From: Catenulispora sp. MAP5-51
Lineage (GTDB): Bacteria > Actinomycetota > Actinomycetes > Streptomycetales > Catenulisporaceae
NCBI RefSeq assembly: GCF_041261205.1
Contig: NZ_JBGCCH010000035.1
Location: 33,608 to 97,607, forward strand
Direction of reading: 5' to 3'
Length of the DNA: 64,000 nucleotides
Part shown: positions 29,239-38,160 of the stretch, one piece after another
Layout: every line of letters begins with the position of its first letter
Position numbering within the stretch: the stretch's first letter is position 1
Notes under the pieces: model-generated
Databases searched by the model: none
Told to the model about the DNA's origin: nothing
The model's input: only the letters and a program-made list of their open reading frames with translations
Translations under genes and position numbers: made by a program

Positions 29239-31251
29239 GTGCTAGCACGTAACCGTCGTGTCCCGACTCTGGCGGCGGCGATGGCCCTGGGTGTGGCCAC
29301 CGCCGCCGGTTCCGCGGCCGTCGGCGCCACACCGGCCGTCGCCACACCGGCCGTCGCCGGCGCCGCCGCGCCGTTCACCATGACCGCGACCCCGCAGGTC
29401 ACCACGCTGCCGAACGGCGACCGGGTGGTCGTCACCGGCTCCGGCCCCAGCGCGGCCACCGAGGTCCTGGGCCCGGACGGGCGCACTGTCCCGGCCACGC
29501 GTTTCGCGCCGGACCCGCACCACGCCTACGTCATCCCCGACTCGGTGGTGTCCTCGACCAGCCCGTTCGTGGCGTCCCGGTATCAGATCCCGGCACTGAC
29601 CACGGGCACCACGCCGGCCGTGGTCCCGCACTATGCGATGGGCATCCTTCAGGTCAACGGCGTGGGCCTGGACGGGGCCGCCGCACAGGGCCTCACCTAC
29701 CTGGCCGACGTCGACGACGTCAACCGATGGAACGCTCCCCTCCAGCTCATCAACGGGGTGGCGCGGGTCGCTGTGCCTGCCGGCCACTACAACGTGGTCA
29801 CCGAGTTCTCGAGCTACGACCCCGCGACCAACCTCCTCAAGACGTACGACGTGACCCAGCTCGGCGTCACGGTCGGCACCACCGGCACCACCACCGTGAC
29901 CGCGGACCAGCGCACCGCCACGTCGCAGGTGCGGGTGACGACTCCGCGGCCGGCCGACCTCCAGACCAGCTATCTGTTCCTCAAGAGCACCGACGCCAAC
30001 GGCGACTTCAGCTTCCTGCTCCCGAGCAACGCCGGCCCGGCGGCCACCTACGTCAACCCGACGGCCAAGGCGCGGTTCGGCACCTTCAGCTACCAGATGG
30101 CCGGCTGGAGCGGCACGAGCCCGGCCGGCACCGCCGATCCCTACCGGTACGACGTGATGTTCCCGGCCGCCGACCACATCGACGCCGACCAGAGCTACAA
30201 GGTCGATCCCTCGACGCTGACCACGGTCCACAACACCTTCGTCAGCGATCCGGACAACACCACGCACACCGGCCTGTTCATGACAGGGCCCTTCGTTCCG
30301 CTGTTCGGCTCCCTCAACGCCGGCGGGACGGTGACCTCCCCGGGCAGCCTGACCGAATACGTCAGCGCGGCCAGCGGCCTGAACTGGGGACGCACGGTGG
30401 CCACGGACTTCCCGTCGTCCAACGGCGGTCCCGGCCTGGCGCTGCTGAACATGAGGGCCGAAGACCTGCCGTACGCGGGGCACACCGACACCTGGCGCAC
30501 GTGGGGCCGGGGCCCGCTGACGCCGCAGGTCGGCCAGTACAAGAGCAGCACCTTCTGCCGCACGTGCGCCGACGGCGGCACGGTCGACCTGGCCCTGAAC
30601 ATGTTCCAGGACAGCTCGCCGGACACCGAGGGCGCGCCGCAGGGCCCGATCGGCATCCACTTCACGGCCTACCGTGACGGCGACGAGGTGTTCTCCCAGG
30701 ACAACGTCTACGGGGCCGAGCTCACCGGCCAGGCCCAGACCCCCGGCACCTACCGGCTCGTCTACGACGAGGACCTGAGCCGGCTCCCGATCTCCCAGTC
30801 GACGGTGTCGCACACCGACATCACAGTCCCCTACACCCCGACTCCGAACCCGAAGTGGACGCTGCCCTCCGACGACTCCTGCTACGCGCAGGCAGGCGGC
30901 GCCACGCCGTGCTCGATCCTGCCGGTGCTGAACCTGAACTACCAGCTGGCCGACGACAGCACGAACACCACGCACGGCCCGCTGACGGTCCTGAACCTGA
31001 ACGTCGGCCACCAGTCCTACGAGGGAGCCGGCTCACAGGCGGCCGTCACCGGCGCCACCGTGTCAGTGTCCTTCGACAAGGGCGCGACCTGGACGGCCGT
31101 GACGGTGATCCCGGCCGGCTCCGGCCACTACGTCGCGATGTGGCCGACCAGCGGCGCCAAGGGCAGCACGCCGTGGCTGAAGGTGACGGCCTCCGACGCG
31201 CTCGGCGGGTCGATCACGCAGACCGTCGACAACGCGTACACCATCGGCTGA
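29239..31251 (+). CDS. Large secreted protein of unknown function
   Basis: 670 residues, GTG 29239 with GGAGG 8 nt upstream. A signal peptide (LARNRRVPTLAAAMALGVATAAGSAAVGA) is followed by a Thr/Ser/Gly-rich, beta-predicted chain. Recognisable stretches (VGLDGAAAQGLTYLADVDD, NVVTEFSSYDP, NEDLSRLPISQ-like) resemble secreted proteins found beside subtilisin or sedolisin proteases. No catalytic motif is seen. The S53 peptidase starts 13 bp downstream, so the two are likely co-expressed; this protein may be a cell-surface partner. Confidence 0.8.
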   Translation: MLARNRRVPTLAAAMALGVATAAGSAAVGATPAVATPAVAGAAAPFTMTATPQVTTLPNGDRVVVTGSGPSAATEVLGPDGRTVPATRFAPDPHHAYVIPDSVVSSTSPFVASRYQIPALTTGTTPAVVPHYAMGILQVNGVGLDGAAAQGLTYLADVDDVNRWNAPLQLINGVARVAVPAGHYNVVTEFSSYDPATNLLKTYDVTQLGVTVGTTGTTTVTADQRTATSQVRVTTPRPADLQTSYLFLKSTDANGDFSFLLPSNAGPAATYVNPTAKARFGTFSYQMAGWSGTSPAGTADPYRYDVMFPAADHIDADQSYKVDPSTLTTVHNTFVSDPDNTTHTGLFMTGPFVPLFGSLNAGGTVTSPGSLTEYVSAASGLNWGRTVATDFPSSNGGPGLALLNMRAEDLPYAGHTDTWRTWGRGPLTPQVGQYKSSTFCRTCADGGTVDLALNMFQDSSPDTEGAPQGPIGIHFTAYRDGDEVFSQDNVYGAELTGQAQTPGTYRLVYDEDLSRLPISQSTVSHTDITVPYTPTPNPKWTLPSDDSCYAQAGGATPCSILPVLNLNYQLADDSTNTTHGPLTVLNLNVGHQSYEGAGSQAAVTGATVSVSFDKGATWTAVTVIPAGSGHYVAMWPTSGAKGSTPWLKVTASDALGGSITQTVDNAYTIG

Positions 31252-31264
31252 GGGGATCAGGATC

Positions 31265-32554
31265 ATGAGTCGAATAGGTAACCATCGGCTGCTCGGCGTG
31301 GTGGGGGCCACGGTGTTGGCTGTCGGGACAATCGCGGCGGTGGTGGCACCGGCGAGTGCCAGTACTGCTGCGACTACTGCTTCTGCTACTGCTGCCAAGA
31401 GCGGCGCTGCGCACGCGAGCAACGTGAAGGATGTGTGCGGTACAGCGAAGCCCGGGTTCGCTCGGTGTTTCGCGCAGATCCGCACCGACGTGCATGAGCC
31501 GCCGCACATCGGTCGCGTTGCAGGCACGGCGAAGGCGGCTGCGGCGACGCTGCCGGCCGGATTCGGCCCGGCGGATCTGCACTCGGCGTACAAGCTGCCG
31601 ACCACCGGCGGCGCGAACCAGACTGTTGCGATCGTCGACGCCGGAGATGACTCGACGGCCGAAGCAGACCTCGCGGTCTACCGCTCGACCTACGGCCTGC
31701 CGGCGTGCACCACCGCGAACGGCTGCTTCCACAAGGTGAGCCAGAGCGGCACGGCCACGCCGCTGCCCGCGGATCAGGGCTGGGGCGTGGAGATCGCGCT
31801 GGACCTGGACATGGTCTCGGCGGCCTGCCCGCAGTGCAAGATCCTGCTCGTCGAGGGCACCTCGGCTTCCTCCGACGATCTGGGCGCCTCGGTCGACACC
31901 GCGGTCAAGCTCGGCGCCACAGAAATCAGCAACAGCTACGGCATCGCCGAGTCCAGCCTGACGCCGGGCTCCGCCGCGCACTACGCGCATCCCGGCGTCG
32001 CGATCACCGTCTCCTCCGGGGATGAGGGCTACGGGATCCCGAACGAGCCGGCCGTGTTCTCCTCGGTGATCTCCGTCGGCGGGACCTCGTTGGCGAAGGC
32101 GGCGAATGCCCGCGGCTGGAGTGAGACCGCCTGGCAGGGGGCCGGAAGCGGTTGCTCGGCGTGGGTGGACAAGCCGGCGTGGCAGACCGACGCCAACTGC
32201 CCCGGCCGCATGGTCGCCGACGTCTCCGCAGACGCCGACCCGCAAACGGGGCCGGCCATCTACGTCACCGACACTCCCGATCTGGAGGGCCTGCCCTCCG
32301 GCTGGAGCATCGTCGGCGGCACCAGCGCCTCCTCTCCGTTCATCGCCGGAGTGATCGCGCTGGCCGGAAACCCGGCCAAGTACAACAACGCCTCAGCCTT
32401 CTACACCCCCGGCGCCAAGACCGGACTGAACGATGTCGTCGGCGGCAACAACGGCATCCTCATGGACTGCGGCGGCGACTACCAGTGCAACGCCGTCACC
32501 GGCTATGACGGACCCACCGGCGTGGGGACGCCGAACGGGCTGTCTGCCTTCTAA
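31265..32554 (+). CDS. S53 (sedolisin) family secreted serine peptidase
   Basis: 429 residues with signal peptide. The sedolisin triad is visible: Glu and Asp in WGVEIALDLDMVSAACP, and Ser in VGGTSASSPFIAGVIALAG. The oxyanion Asp may lie in TVSSGDEGYG. Unlike classic S53 enzymes, the propeptide is short, with a Lys/Ala-rich region (ATTASATAAKSG) and then DVCGTAKPGFARCFAQIR. It is probably an acid-acting extracellular protease for nutrient use. It forms an operon with the upstream secreted protein. Confidence 0.88.
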   Translation: MSRIGNHRLLGVVGATVLAVGTIAAVVAPASASTAATTASATAAKSGAAHASNVKDVCGTAKPGFARCFAQIRTDVHEPPHIGRVAGTAKAAAATLPAGFGPADLHSAYKLPTTGGANQTVAIVDAGDDSTAEADLAVYRSTYGLPACTTANGCFHKVSQSGTATPLPADQGWGVEIALDLDMVSAACPQCKILLVEGTSASSDDLGASVDTAVKLGATEISNSYGIAESSLTPGSAAHYAHPGVAITVSSGDEGYGIPNEPAVFSSVISVGGTSLAKAANARGWSETAWQGAGSGCSAWVDKPAWQTDANCPGRMVADVSADADPQTGPAIYVTDTPDLEGLPSGWSIVGGTSASSPFIAGVIALAGNPAKYNNASAFYTPGAKTGLNDVVGGNNGILMDCGGDYQCNAVTGYDGPTGVGTPNGLSAF

Positions 32555-32638
32555 GCGTCGCGCGGACGGGGTCGGCACCGGCTGGTGTCGGCCCCGTCGT
32601 CGGTTGCGCCCGCTTCTTCAGAATTGACGGCCGCCTGG

Positions 32639-33102
32639 GCTGTCCGAACGCCTCGCCGAATCGCTGCTCGACCTGATCGCGCAGGAACAACTGGCCCCCG
32701 GCGACGCGATGCCGACGGTGCGGGCTTTGGCACAGCGGTTCGAGGTGACGGCGCCGACGATCCGGGAGGCGTTGCGCAGGCTCGAGGCGACCGATGCGGT
32801 GCGGCTCAGGCACGTGTCGGGGATCTATGTCGGTCCTGGTCCTCAATTTTCAGCGGGAGTTGGCCGGAGCGAGCGGCAATCCCGTTCTGTACGAGGTCGT
32901 CGACTCCCTCCTGGCAGCTCGCTCCCGAGAACAACGAGCGCTGCGCCGACTTGTCCCGGATCGCGCACGCGACCTCGACCAGCATCGCGCGATCTTCGAG
33001 GCCGTTCGCGATCAGGACTCGGATTTGGCCGAAGAGCTCACCCGGAGCCATTTGGCCGAACTGCGTGAGCACACCGCAGCGCAGATGACTGGAACGAGAT
33101 GA
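32639..33102 (+). pseudogene. GntR-family regulator, frameshifted
   Basis: The HTH (LAPGDAMPTVRALAQRFEVTAPTIREALRRLEATDAV) is in one reading frame. The C-terminal half (LNFQRELAGASGNPVLYEVVDSLLAARSREQ ... RAIFEAVRDQDSDLAEELTRSHL) is in another, with the break near 32830. No start codon with a ribosome site precedes the HTH in its frame. The two halves together match a FadR-type GntR protein, so this is a decayed gene. Confidence 0.72.
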
Positions 33103-33776
33103 GGGGTCGGAACTTCGTGTCGCGGGCAATTGCGCTCAGCGTGGCTGTGGTGATCATCGGCACCGTCGCGATGCTCGTCGCGGCATCACACCCCTGCACC
33201 GTCGTCGGCAGAGGCGACAACGGCCGAGGCGACATCTCCGGCATGCTCGGGCTCCGCCGGCTCCTCCACCACCCAGAGCATGGACATCGGCAAGCACACC
33301 CGCACCTACATCGAGCACCTTCCGACCGGCTTCTCCGCAGGCACCAAGACGCCCAAGGCCTCGACGGTACCGACGGCAAGCCGTCGTGGGAGGCCACGCC
33401 GTACGTCGGGGCGTCGGCGCACGACTACGACTTCGCCTCCGCGATGGTGGCGTGAACATGCACGGCGGCGCCGATCCCGTGATCCCGTTCGCCGGGAACG
33501 CGAAGCGGGGCCTGAACTCGACGGATGCCTGGCTCGGTGTCTGGCGGCAGCGTGACAGCTGCACCGGTCCCGGTACCAGTGCGCCAGCGGGTGCGGACGT
33601 CGGCCTGGACTTCGTGCACTGATGGCACCGAAGTCGTCAACTACGCCATCGCCGACGGCGGACACACCTGGCCCGGCGCCACCGTGGACAGCGGTCCCGG
33701 CGTCACGACCCACGCGATCGACGCCACGCGGCTGATCACGTCCTTCTTCGCCGCGCACCCGCTGCACGATCGCTGA
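33099..33776 (+). pseudogene. PHB-depolymerase/esterase-like gene, multiply frameshifted
   Basis: An ORF starting at ATG 33099 (overlapping the preceding stop) begins with a signal-peptide-like segment (VVIIGTVAMLVAAS). Other frames then carry pieces of a secreted esterase of the PHB depolymerase/LpqC type: RTYIEHLPTGFSAG, then GKPSWEATPYVG, then MHGGADPVIPFAGNAKRG, then YAIADGGHTWPGATVDSG. At least four frame changes and a deletion of the nucleophile-elbow region separate them. It is a dead gene. Confidence 0.72.
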
Positions 33777-33894
33777 CGTACCGGCGGCAGCATCGGTACG
33801 CGTACACGCGCAAAGAAAAAGTCAGCGCGACATTTCCTTTCCCGGGAACGTGACGCGGACGTGCCGGACCCGAACATGCGTTTAGGGTCGCACT

Positions 33895-35829
33895 ATGACC
33901 AGGGCAATGACCATGGCGATCATAGGCGCCGGCCCGCGTGGCACCTCACTTCTCGAACGCCTCATAGCCAACGCCGCCGAGTGCGCGCCGGATCGGACGA
34001 TCGACATCCACGTCATCGATCCTTATCCGCCAGGGGGCGGTCGCATTTGGCGGTCCCAGCAGTCACCGCTGCTATGGATGAACACCACATCCGGCGACTG
34101 CACGATGTTCATCGACGAGACCGTCGAGTGCGAAGGCCCGGTCGTCTCCGGCCCCACGCTCAACGAATGGGCCCAGGACGTGGCCACGGGCCGCCTGTCG
34201 TCGCCCCCGGGATTCCAGCTCGCTTCCTCCACGTCGGCCGAGGCGGGGAGGATGCAGGAAAGCTGGTACACGACTCGCCGGACGCAGAGCGACTATCTCT
34301 CCTGGGTATTCTGGCAGTCAGTGAAGAACGGCATGCCCCAGGTACAAGTCCATTCACACGTAGGCCGGGCCGTCGATGTGCACGACCTTCCTCTGGGCCG
34401 GCAACGCGTCATCATGGCGGACGGCCTTCCGTCGCTGGACGCCGATATCGTGCTGTTCGCACCGGGGAACGTCGATATCGCGCCGAACGCGGCAGAGGTA
34501 CGTCTGACGGAATACGCGCAAGCCCATGATCTGTGTTACCTGCCATCGGGATCGACCGTCGATCACAGCTTTGACCGGATACCCGCCGGCGAACCGGTGA
34601 TCGTCCGCGGGCTGGGATTGTGCTTCATCGACACCGCCGTGCTGCTGACCTCCGGACGCGGCGGCACCTTCCACCGTGACGGCTCCGGCGAACTGCGTTA
34701 CGAGCCGTCCGGCAATGAACCCGTCCTCTACGTGGGCTCGCGGCGCGGCGTGCCCTACTGGTCGAAGGTGCACTACAGCCTGGCCGGATCACCGGGACCG
34801 TTCGGCCACCTCGACACCACGGCCGTGGCCGCCCTCGGCGACCGCCCCCTGGACTTCGCCATGGAAATCTGGCCGTTGATGGTCCGCGAAGTCATCCACG
34901 CGGGCTATCGGGAACTGGCCGAATCGCACCCGGAACTCCTGGACATCGATGCCCGTGAGTTCATCAACCGCCTCGATACCCTCGACTGGGATGGATTGGC
35001 ACTCAAGGAGCTGATCGATCAGGCGGTGCGATACGACGAGGACCGGATCGAGCTGGACGAAACAGCCCATCCGCTGGCCGGCCGCCATTTCCCCGACCTG
35101 GACACCCTGCAGAAATGGATGATCGACTTCATCGCCGCGGGGGTTCGGCGCGGGCAGGATCCCCGTTACAGCGCGAGCCTGGGAATGCTGCACGGTCTGA
35201 GCAATGCCTTCTCCAGACTGGTCGAACTCGTTGACGAGAAGAGAATCGCGCCCTCTTCGTGGGAGCACGATGTGCCCGCGTTCCTTGATTTGTGCCGATT
35301 CCTCACCAGCGGACCGCCTGGACCACGACTGGAGGAACTGCTTGCCCTGACCCGTGCCGGTGTCGTCAGATTCCTTGGTTCGGAGATGACCGTGACCGCC
35401 GATGAAGGGCTCTTCCATGCGCGGTCGTGCAACGTGAACGTGTCGATCACAGCCCGATCCCTCATTGAGGCCCGACTTCCGGAGCGGACGATGCTCCGCG
35501 TGGATGACCCGCTTCTGCGCAAGCTCATCCAGCGTGACGAGATCAGGGAAGGGCTGCATTCGAGTCCTGATGACGGCGACCGATATCCCACCGGTCTCAT
35601 CGACACCGCGAGCCTCATCGACACCGATTCTTTGAATCGCCTGAATCGTGCCGATGGAACCCCTCACGAGAGCCGCTTCGGGGCAGGGGCCTTGTTCTCG
35701 GGAACCGTACTGACCTCCGGCCGGTTCCCGTCCCCGCAGAGCAATGATGGATTCTTTCGACAGAACGACATCATCGCTCGTGCCGCGCTCCACGAACTGT
35801 GCCGCCGTGAAGCAACCACCGACGTTTGA
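33895..35829 (+). CDS. FAD/NAD(P)-binding protein
   Basis: 644 residues. An N-terminal dinucleotide-binding motif (MAIIGAGPRGTSLLERL) is followed by DPYPPGGGRIWR and MNTTSGDCTMF, typical of the large FAD-NAD(P)-binding family found in actinobacteria. A second glycine-rich segment is VIVRGLGLCFIDTAVLL. The C-terminal part includes a low-complexity LIDTASLIDTDSLNRLNRADG. No ribosome site is evident before ATG 33895. GC is slightly lower and codon use looser than in flanking genes. Its reaction is unknown; hydroxylase-like chemistry on a small substrate is a guess. Confidence 0.78.
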   Translation: MTRAMTMAIIGAGPRGTSLLERLIANAAECAPDRTIDIHVIDPYPPGGGRIWRSQQSPLLWMNTTSGDCTMFIDETVECEGPVVSGPTLNEWAQDVATGRLSSPPGFQLASSTSAEAGRMQESWYTTRRTQSDYLSWVFWQSVKNGMPQVQVHSHVGRAVDVHDLPLGRQRVIMADGLPSLDADIVLFAPGNVDIAPNAAEVRLTEYAQAHDLCYLPSGSTVDHSFDRIPAGEPVIVRGLGLCFIDTAVLLTSGRGGTFHRDGSGELRYEPSGNEPVLYVGSRRGVPYWSKVHYSLAGSPGPFGHLDTTAVAALGDRPLDFAMEIWPLMVREVIHAGYRELAESHPELLDIDAREFINRLDTLDWDGLALKELIDQAVRYDEDRIELDETAHPLAGRHFPDLDTLQKWMIDFIAAGVRRGQDPRYSASLGMLHGLSNAFSRLVELVDEKRIAPSSWEHDVPAFLDLCRFLTSGPPGPRLEELLALTRAGVVRFLGSEMTVTADEGLFHARSCNVNVSITARSLIEARLPERTMLRVDDPLLRKLIQRDEIREGLHSSPDDGDRYPTGLIDTASLIDTDSLNRLNRADGTPHESRFGAGALFSGTVLTSGRFPSPQSNDGFFRQNDIIARAALHELCRREATTDV

Positions 35830-35841
35830 CCCGGTGGCCGG

Positions 35842-36228
35842 TCAGTCCAGGCAGAACTCGTTCCCCTCGACGTCCTGCATCACCATGCAGGACTCGTTCT
35901 CCTCGTCAGCAGGTAGCAGCCGCAGACGCGACGCGCCGAGCGCGATCAACCGCGCGCACTCGGCTTCCAGGACGGCCAGGCGCTCCGCGCCGGCCAGGCC
36001 GGTGGCGATCCGGACGTCGAGGTGCACGCGGTTCTTGACCACCTTGGGCTCGGGTACCGGCTGGAAGAACAGCCGCGGCCCCACTCCGGTGGGATCGACG
36101 CAGGCCGCCCAGGGTCCCTGCTCCTCGGGTGATGGCACGACGTAGCCCAGCACCTCGCACCAGAAGCGGGCGACGCGCCCGGGTTCGGTGCAGTCGAAAG
36201 TGACCTGGAACTTGTTGACCTGCGGCAT
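35842..36228 (-). CDS. VOC (glyoxalase-like) family protein
   Basis: 128 residues from ATG 36228. It has the vicinal-oxygen-chelate beta-alpha-beta-beta-beta pattern: VNKFQVTFDCTEPGRVARFWCEVLGY, VDPTGVGPRLFFQPVPEP, VHLDVRIATG, VMQDVEGNEFCLD. The ending EGNEFCLD and the VHLDV strand are typical of actinobacterial glyoxalase-like proteins of unknown role. Confidence 0.88.
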   Translation of the reverse strand: MPQVNKFQVTFDCTEPGRVARFWCEVLGYVVPSPEEQGPWAACVDPTGVGPRLFFQPVPEPKVVKNRVHLDVRIATGLAGAERLAVLEAECARLIALGASRLRLLPADEENESCMVMQDVEGNEFCLD

Positions 36229-36553
36229 GGCTTCACCATAAGGCCTCAAATACGGCCAGAACGGGACGTCGTCCCTCCTGTCAGCCGTTCGTGTCGGCCG
36301 GTGCCGTCGCCGGGGCCTGATTCCCTCCGGCGCCGGGCGCGATACCCGCGCTTTTCCAACGTCGAGGCGTGTGCCGACGGGGCGGGTATATCAGCCTGCT
36401 GAGGAACGGGGGAATCCGTGGTACCGGGAGGGGAATGGCACGGGATTGCCCCCCGGGAGCATCGGTGATGTCGCCAAGCAGCAAGGCCGCTACCGGCCAA
36501 AACGCCCGCGACACAGCTCGCTGAGACAGCCGATTGCCGTGGAGGGGATTCCG
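36229..36553. other. Intergenic region, no gene seen
   Basis: Lies between the VOC gene (minus) and the small secreted peptide (plus). I see no complete gene and no hairpin. It must hold both promoters. Just before ATG 36554 there is GTGGAGGGG, a strong ribosome site. Confidence 0.5.
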
Positions 36554-36745
36554 ATGTCGAACATCACCGGGAAGATCGTCAAGAAGGTCGCTGTGGGCGC
36601 TCTGGCCGTCGCGGCGGTGGCCGCGGGGAACACCGCAGTGTACACCGTCGCGAGCCACGCGTCCGTCACGAGTCACACCAGCGCGTCCGCCGACAACAAC
36701 AACCCGGGCCCCGACGGCGGAACCCCCACTCCCCCCGCCTCCTGA
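36554..36745 (+). CDS. Small secreted peptide
   Basis: 63 residues. N-terminal MSNITGKIVKK, a hydrophobic core (VAVGALAVAAVAAGNTAVYTVA) and a polar tail NNNPGPDGGTPTPPAS without Cys. The ribosome site is GGAGGGG. The tail is Asn/Gly/Pro-rich and likely unstructured. It stands alone, 1.4 kb left of the SARP-STAND gene. It is the third small secreted peptide of the window but is not related in sequence to the other two. Role unknown. Confidence 0.65.
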   Translation: MSNITGKIVKKVAVGALAVAAVAAGNTAVYTVASHASVTSHTSASADNNNPGPDGGTPTPPAS

Positions 36746-36948
36746 CCGGGCGGGCGAGTCCGATCGACAGCGGCGGAGAAAGGGACGGGGCGCAAGCCTC
36801 CGACCCCCGCCGGGGGAGGTTCGACCGGAGTCTCGCCGATGGCGTAATAACCCGATCAGGGTAGTTTCGCCCGCTTCATCGAGTAAAGAGGTACGGGAAG
36901 GCCACCGGCGGTGGCCTTCCCGAGGAAACCGGACAATGCGGAGGAGCG

Positions 36949-37992
36949 ATGACCGAGCCACCGGAATACGGCCTGGCCGTTCAGCTGGTCTCCCGGCCGG
37001 AGGGGCCGCTGGAGCACGAGCACCTGGCCGTCGTCGAGAAGCCGATGCCGCGCCTGGCCCCGGGCTGGGTCCTGGTCCGCAACCTGTTCGCCGCCCTCGA
37101 CCCGCATCCGTCCACCTCGCCGGTCCGCCACTGGCCGCTGTACACGGCCCTTCCCGCCGGCTCGCTGGTCGGGGAAGTGGTCGCGTCGCGGAGCGCCGAC
37201 CTTCCGCACGGCTCCCTGATCGCCCATCGCGGCGGATGGAGCACGTATTCGGCGCTCCCCCGGGGCGGCTACGCGACACGAGTGCTCGAACCGGCGGCGG
37301 GCGTACCGATCGAGGCCTATCTCACCGTCCTCGGTCTGCCGGGGCTCGCCGCCCACGTCGCCCTCACCAGGGTCCTCAACGTCAAGCGCGGCGAGTCGCT
37401 GTTCATCGCGGGGGCAGCCGGCCCCGTCGGCAGCGCCGCCGCCCGCATCGCCCGGACGCTCGGAGCTTCGCGGGTCGTCGGCGGGGTCACCTCGCCGGCG
37501 GGCGCGCGCCGCGCGATTCAGGATCCTTACTTCGACGCCGTCTTCGAACAGCGTGCGGATTCCGTTGCCGAATCAGCGCTCTTCGGTGAGAACGCCGGCG
37601 TGGACGTCGCCGTCATCGGGACGGCCGGGGCGGCGGGGTCGATGGGATCGGTGGGATCCAGCCTGGCCGAGGCCCTGACCTGGGTACGCGACGCCGGCCG
37701 CGTCGCGTGGCTGCACGACACGCCCTGGGGATCCACGGAATCCGTCGTCTCCGTCGACCTGGCCATGGTCCAGCGGCGAGGCGTCCGCCTGGAGGGCTTC
37801 GGGCTGCAACACCATCTCCACCGGTTCAAGGAGATCGAGGCGCAGTACGCGGACGACCTGCAGACCGGACGGCTGGACCCCGGCACGAGCATGGACGTCG
37901 ACGTGCACGGCCTGATCGACGTCCTGGTGGCCGCGACCCGCTCGGACCACCAGCCGGCCGACACTTACCGCATTGTGGAATCAGATTCCTGA
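36949..37992 (+). CDS. MDR-family NADP-dependent oxidoreductase
   Basis: 347 residues of the zinc-free medium-chain reductase family (prostaglandin reductase / YncB type). The N-terminal GroES-like domain is degenerate but keeps LAPGWVLVRNLFAALDPH. The cofactor domain has GLPGLAAHVALTRVLNVKRGESLFIAGAAGPVGSAAARIARTLGA, and then YFDAVFEQRADS. A short repetitive insert (GAAGSMGSVGSS) disrupts one loop. The strong GGAGGAG site precedes ATG 36949. It ends 169 bp before the SARP-STAND gene and may belong to the right-hand cluster, by position only. Confidence 0.85.
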   Translation: MTEPPEYGLAVQLVSRPEGPLEHEHLAVVEKPMPRLAPGWVLVRNLFAALDPHPSTSPVRHWPLYTALPAGSLVGEVVASRSADLPHGSLIAHRGGWSTYSALPRGGYATRVLEPAAGVPIEAYLTVLGLPGLAAHVALTRVLNVKRGESLFIAGAAGPVGSAAARIARTLGASRVVGGVTSPAGARRAIQDPYFDAVFEQRADSVAESALFGENAGVDVAVIGTAGAAGSMGSVGSSLAEALTWVRDAGRVAWLHDTPWGSTESVVSVDLAMVQRRGVRLEGFGLQHHLHRFKEIEAQYADDLQTGRLDPGTSMDVDVHGLIDVLVAATRSDHQPADTYRIVESDS

Positions 37993-38160
37993 CAATACAC
38001 TCAGACTCCTGAGTCACACAGAGTCACCACGACTTAGACGCAGTGCTTTGGTTTATCCTGGACATGGCCTCACCTGCTCATGTATAAGTTTTCCTATCGA
38101 TCAGGTGCCACCTGGGGCTGGGTCGGTAACGTCTTGCGGGGGACGACCAGGAGGATGCAC

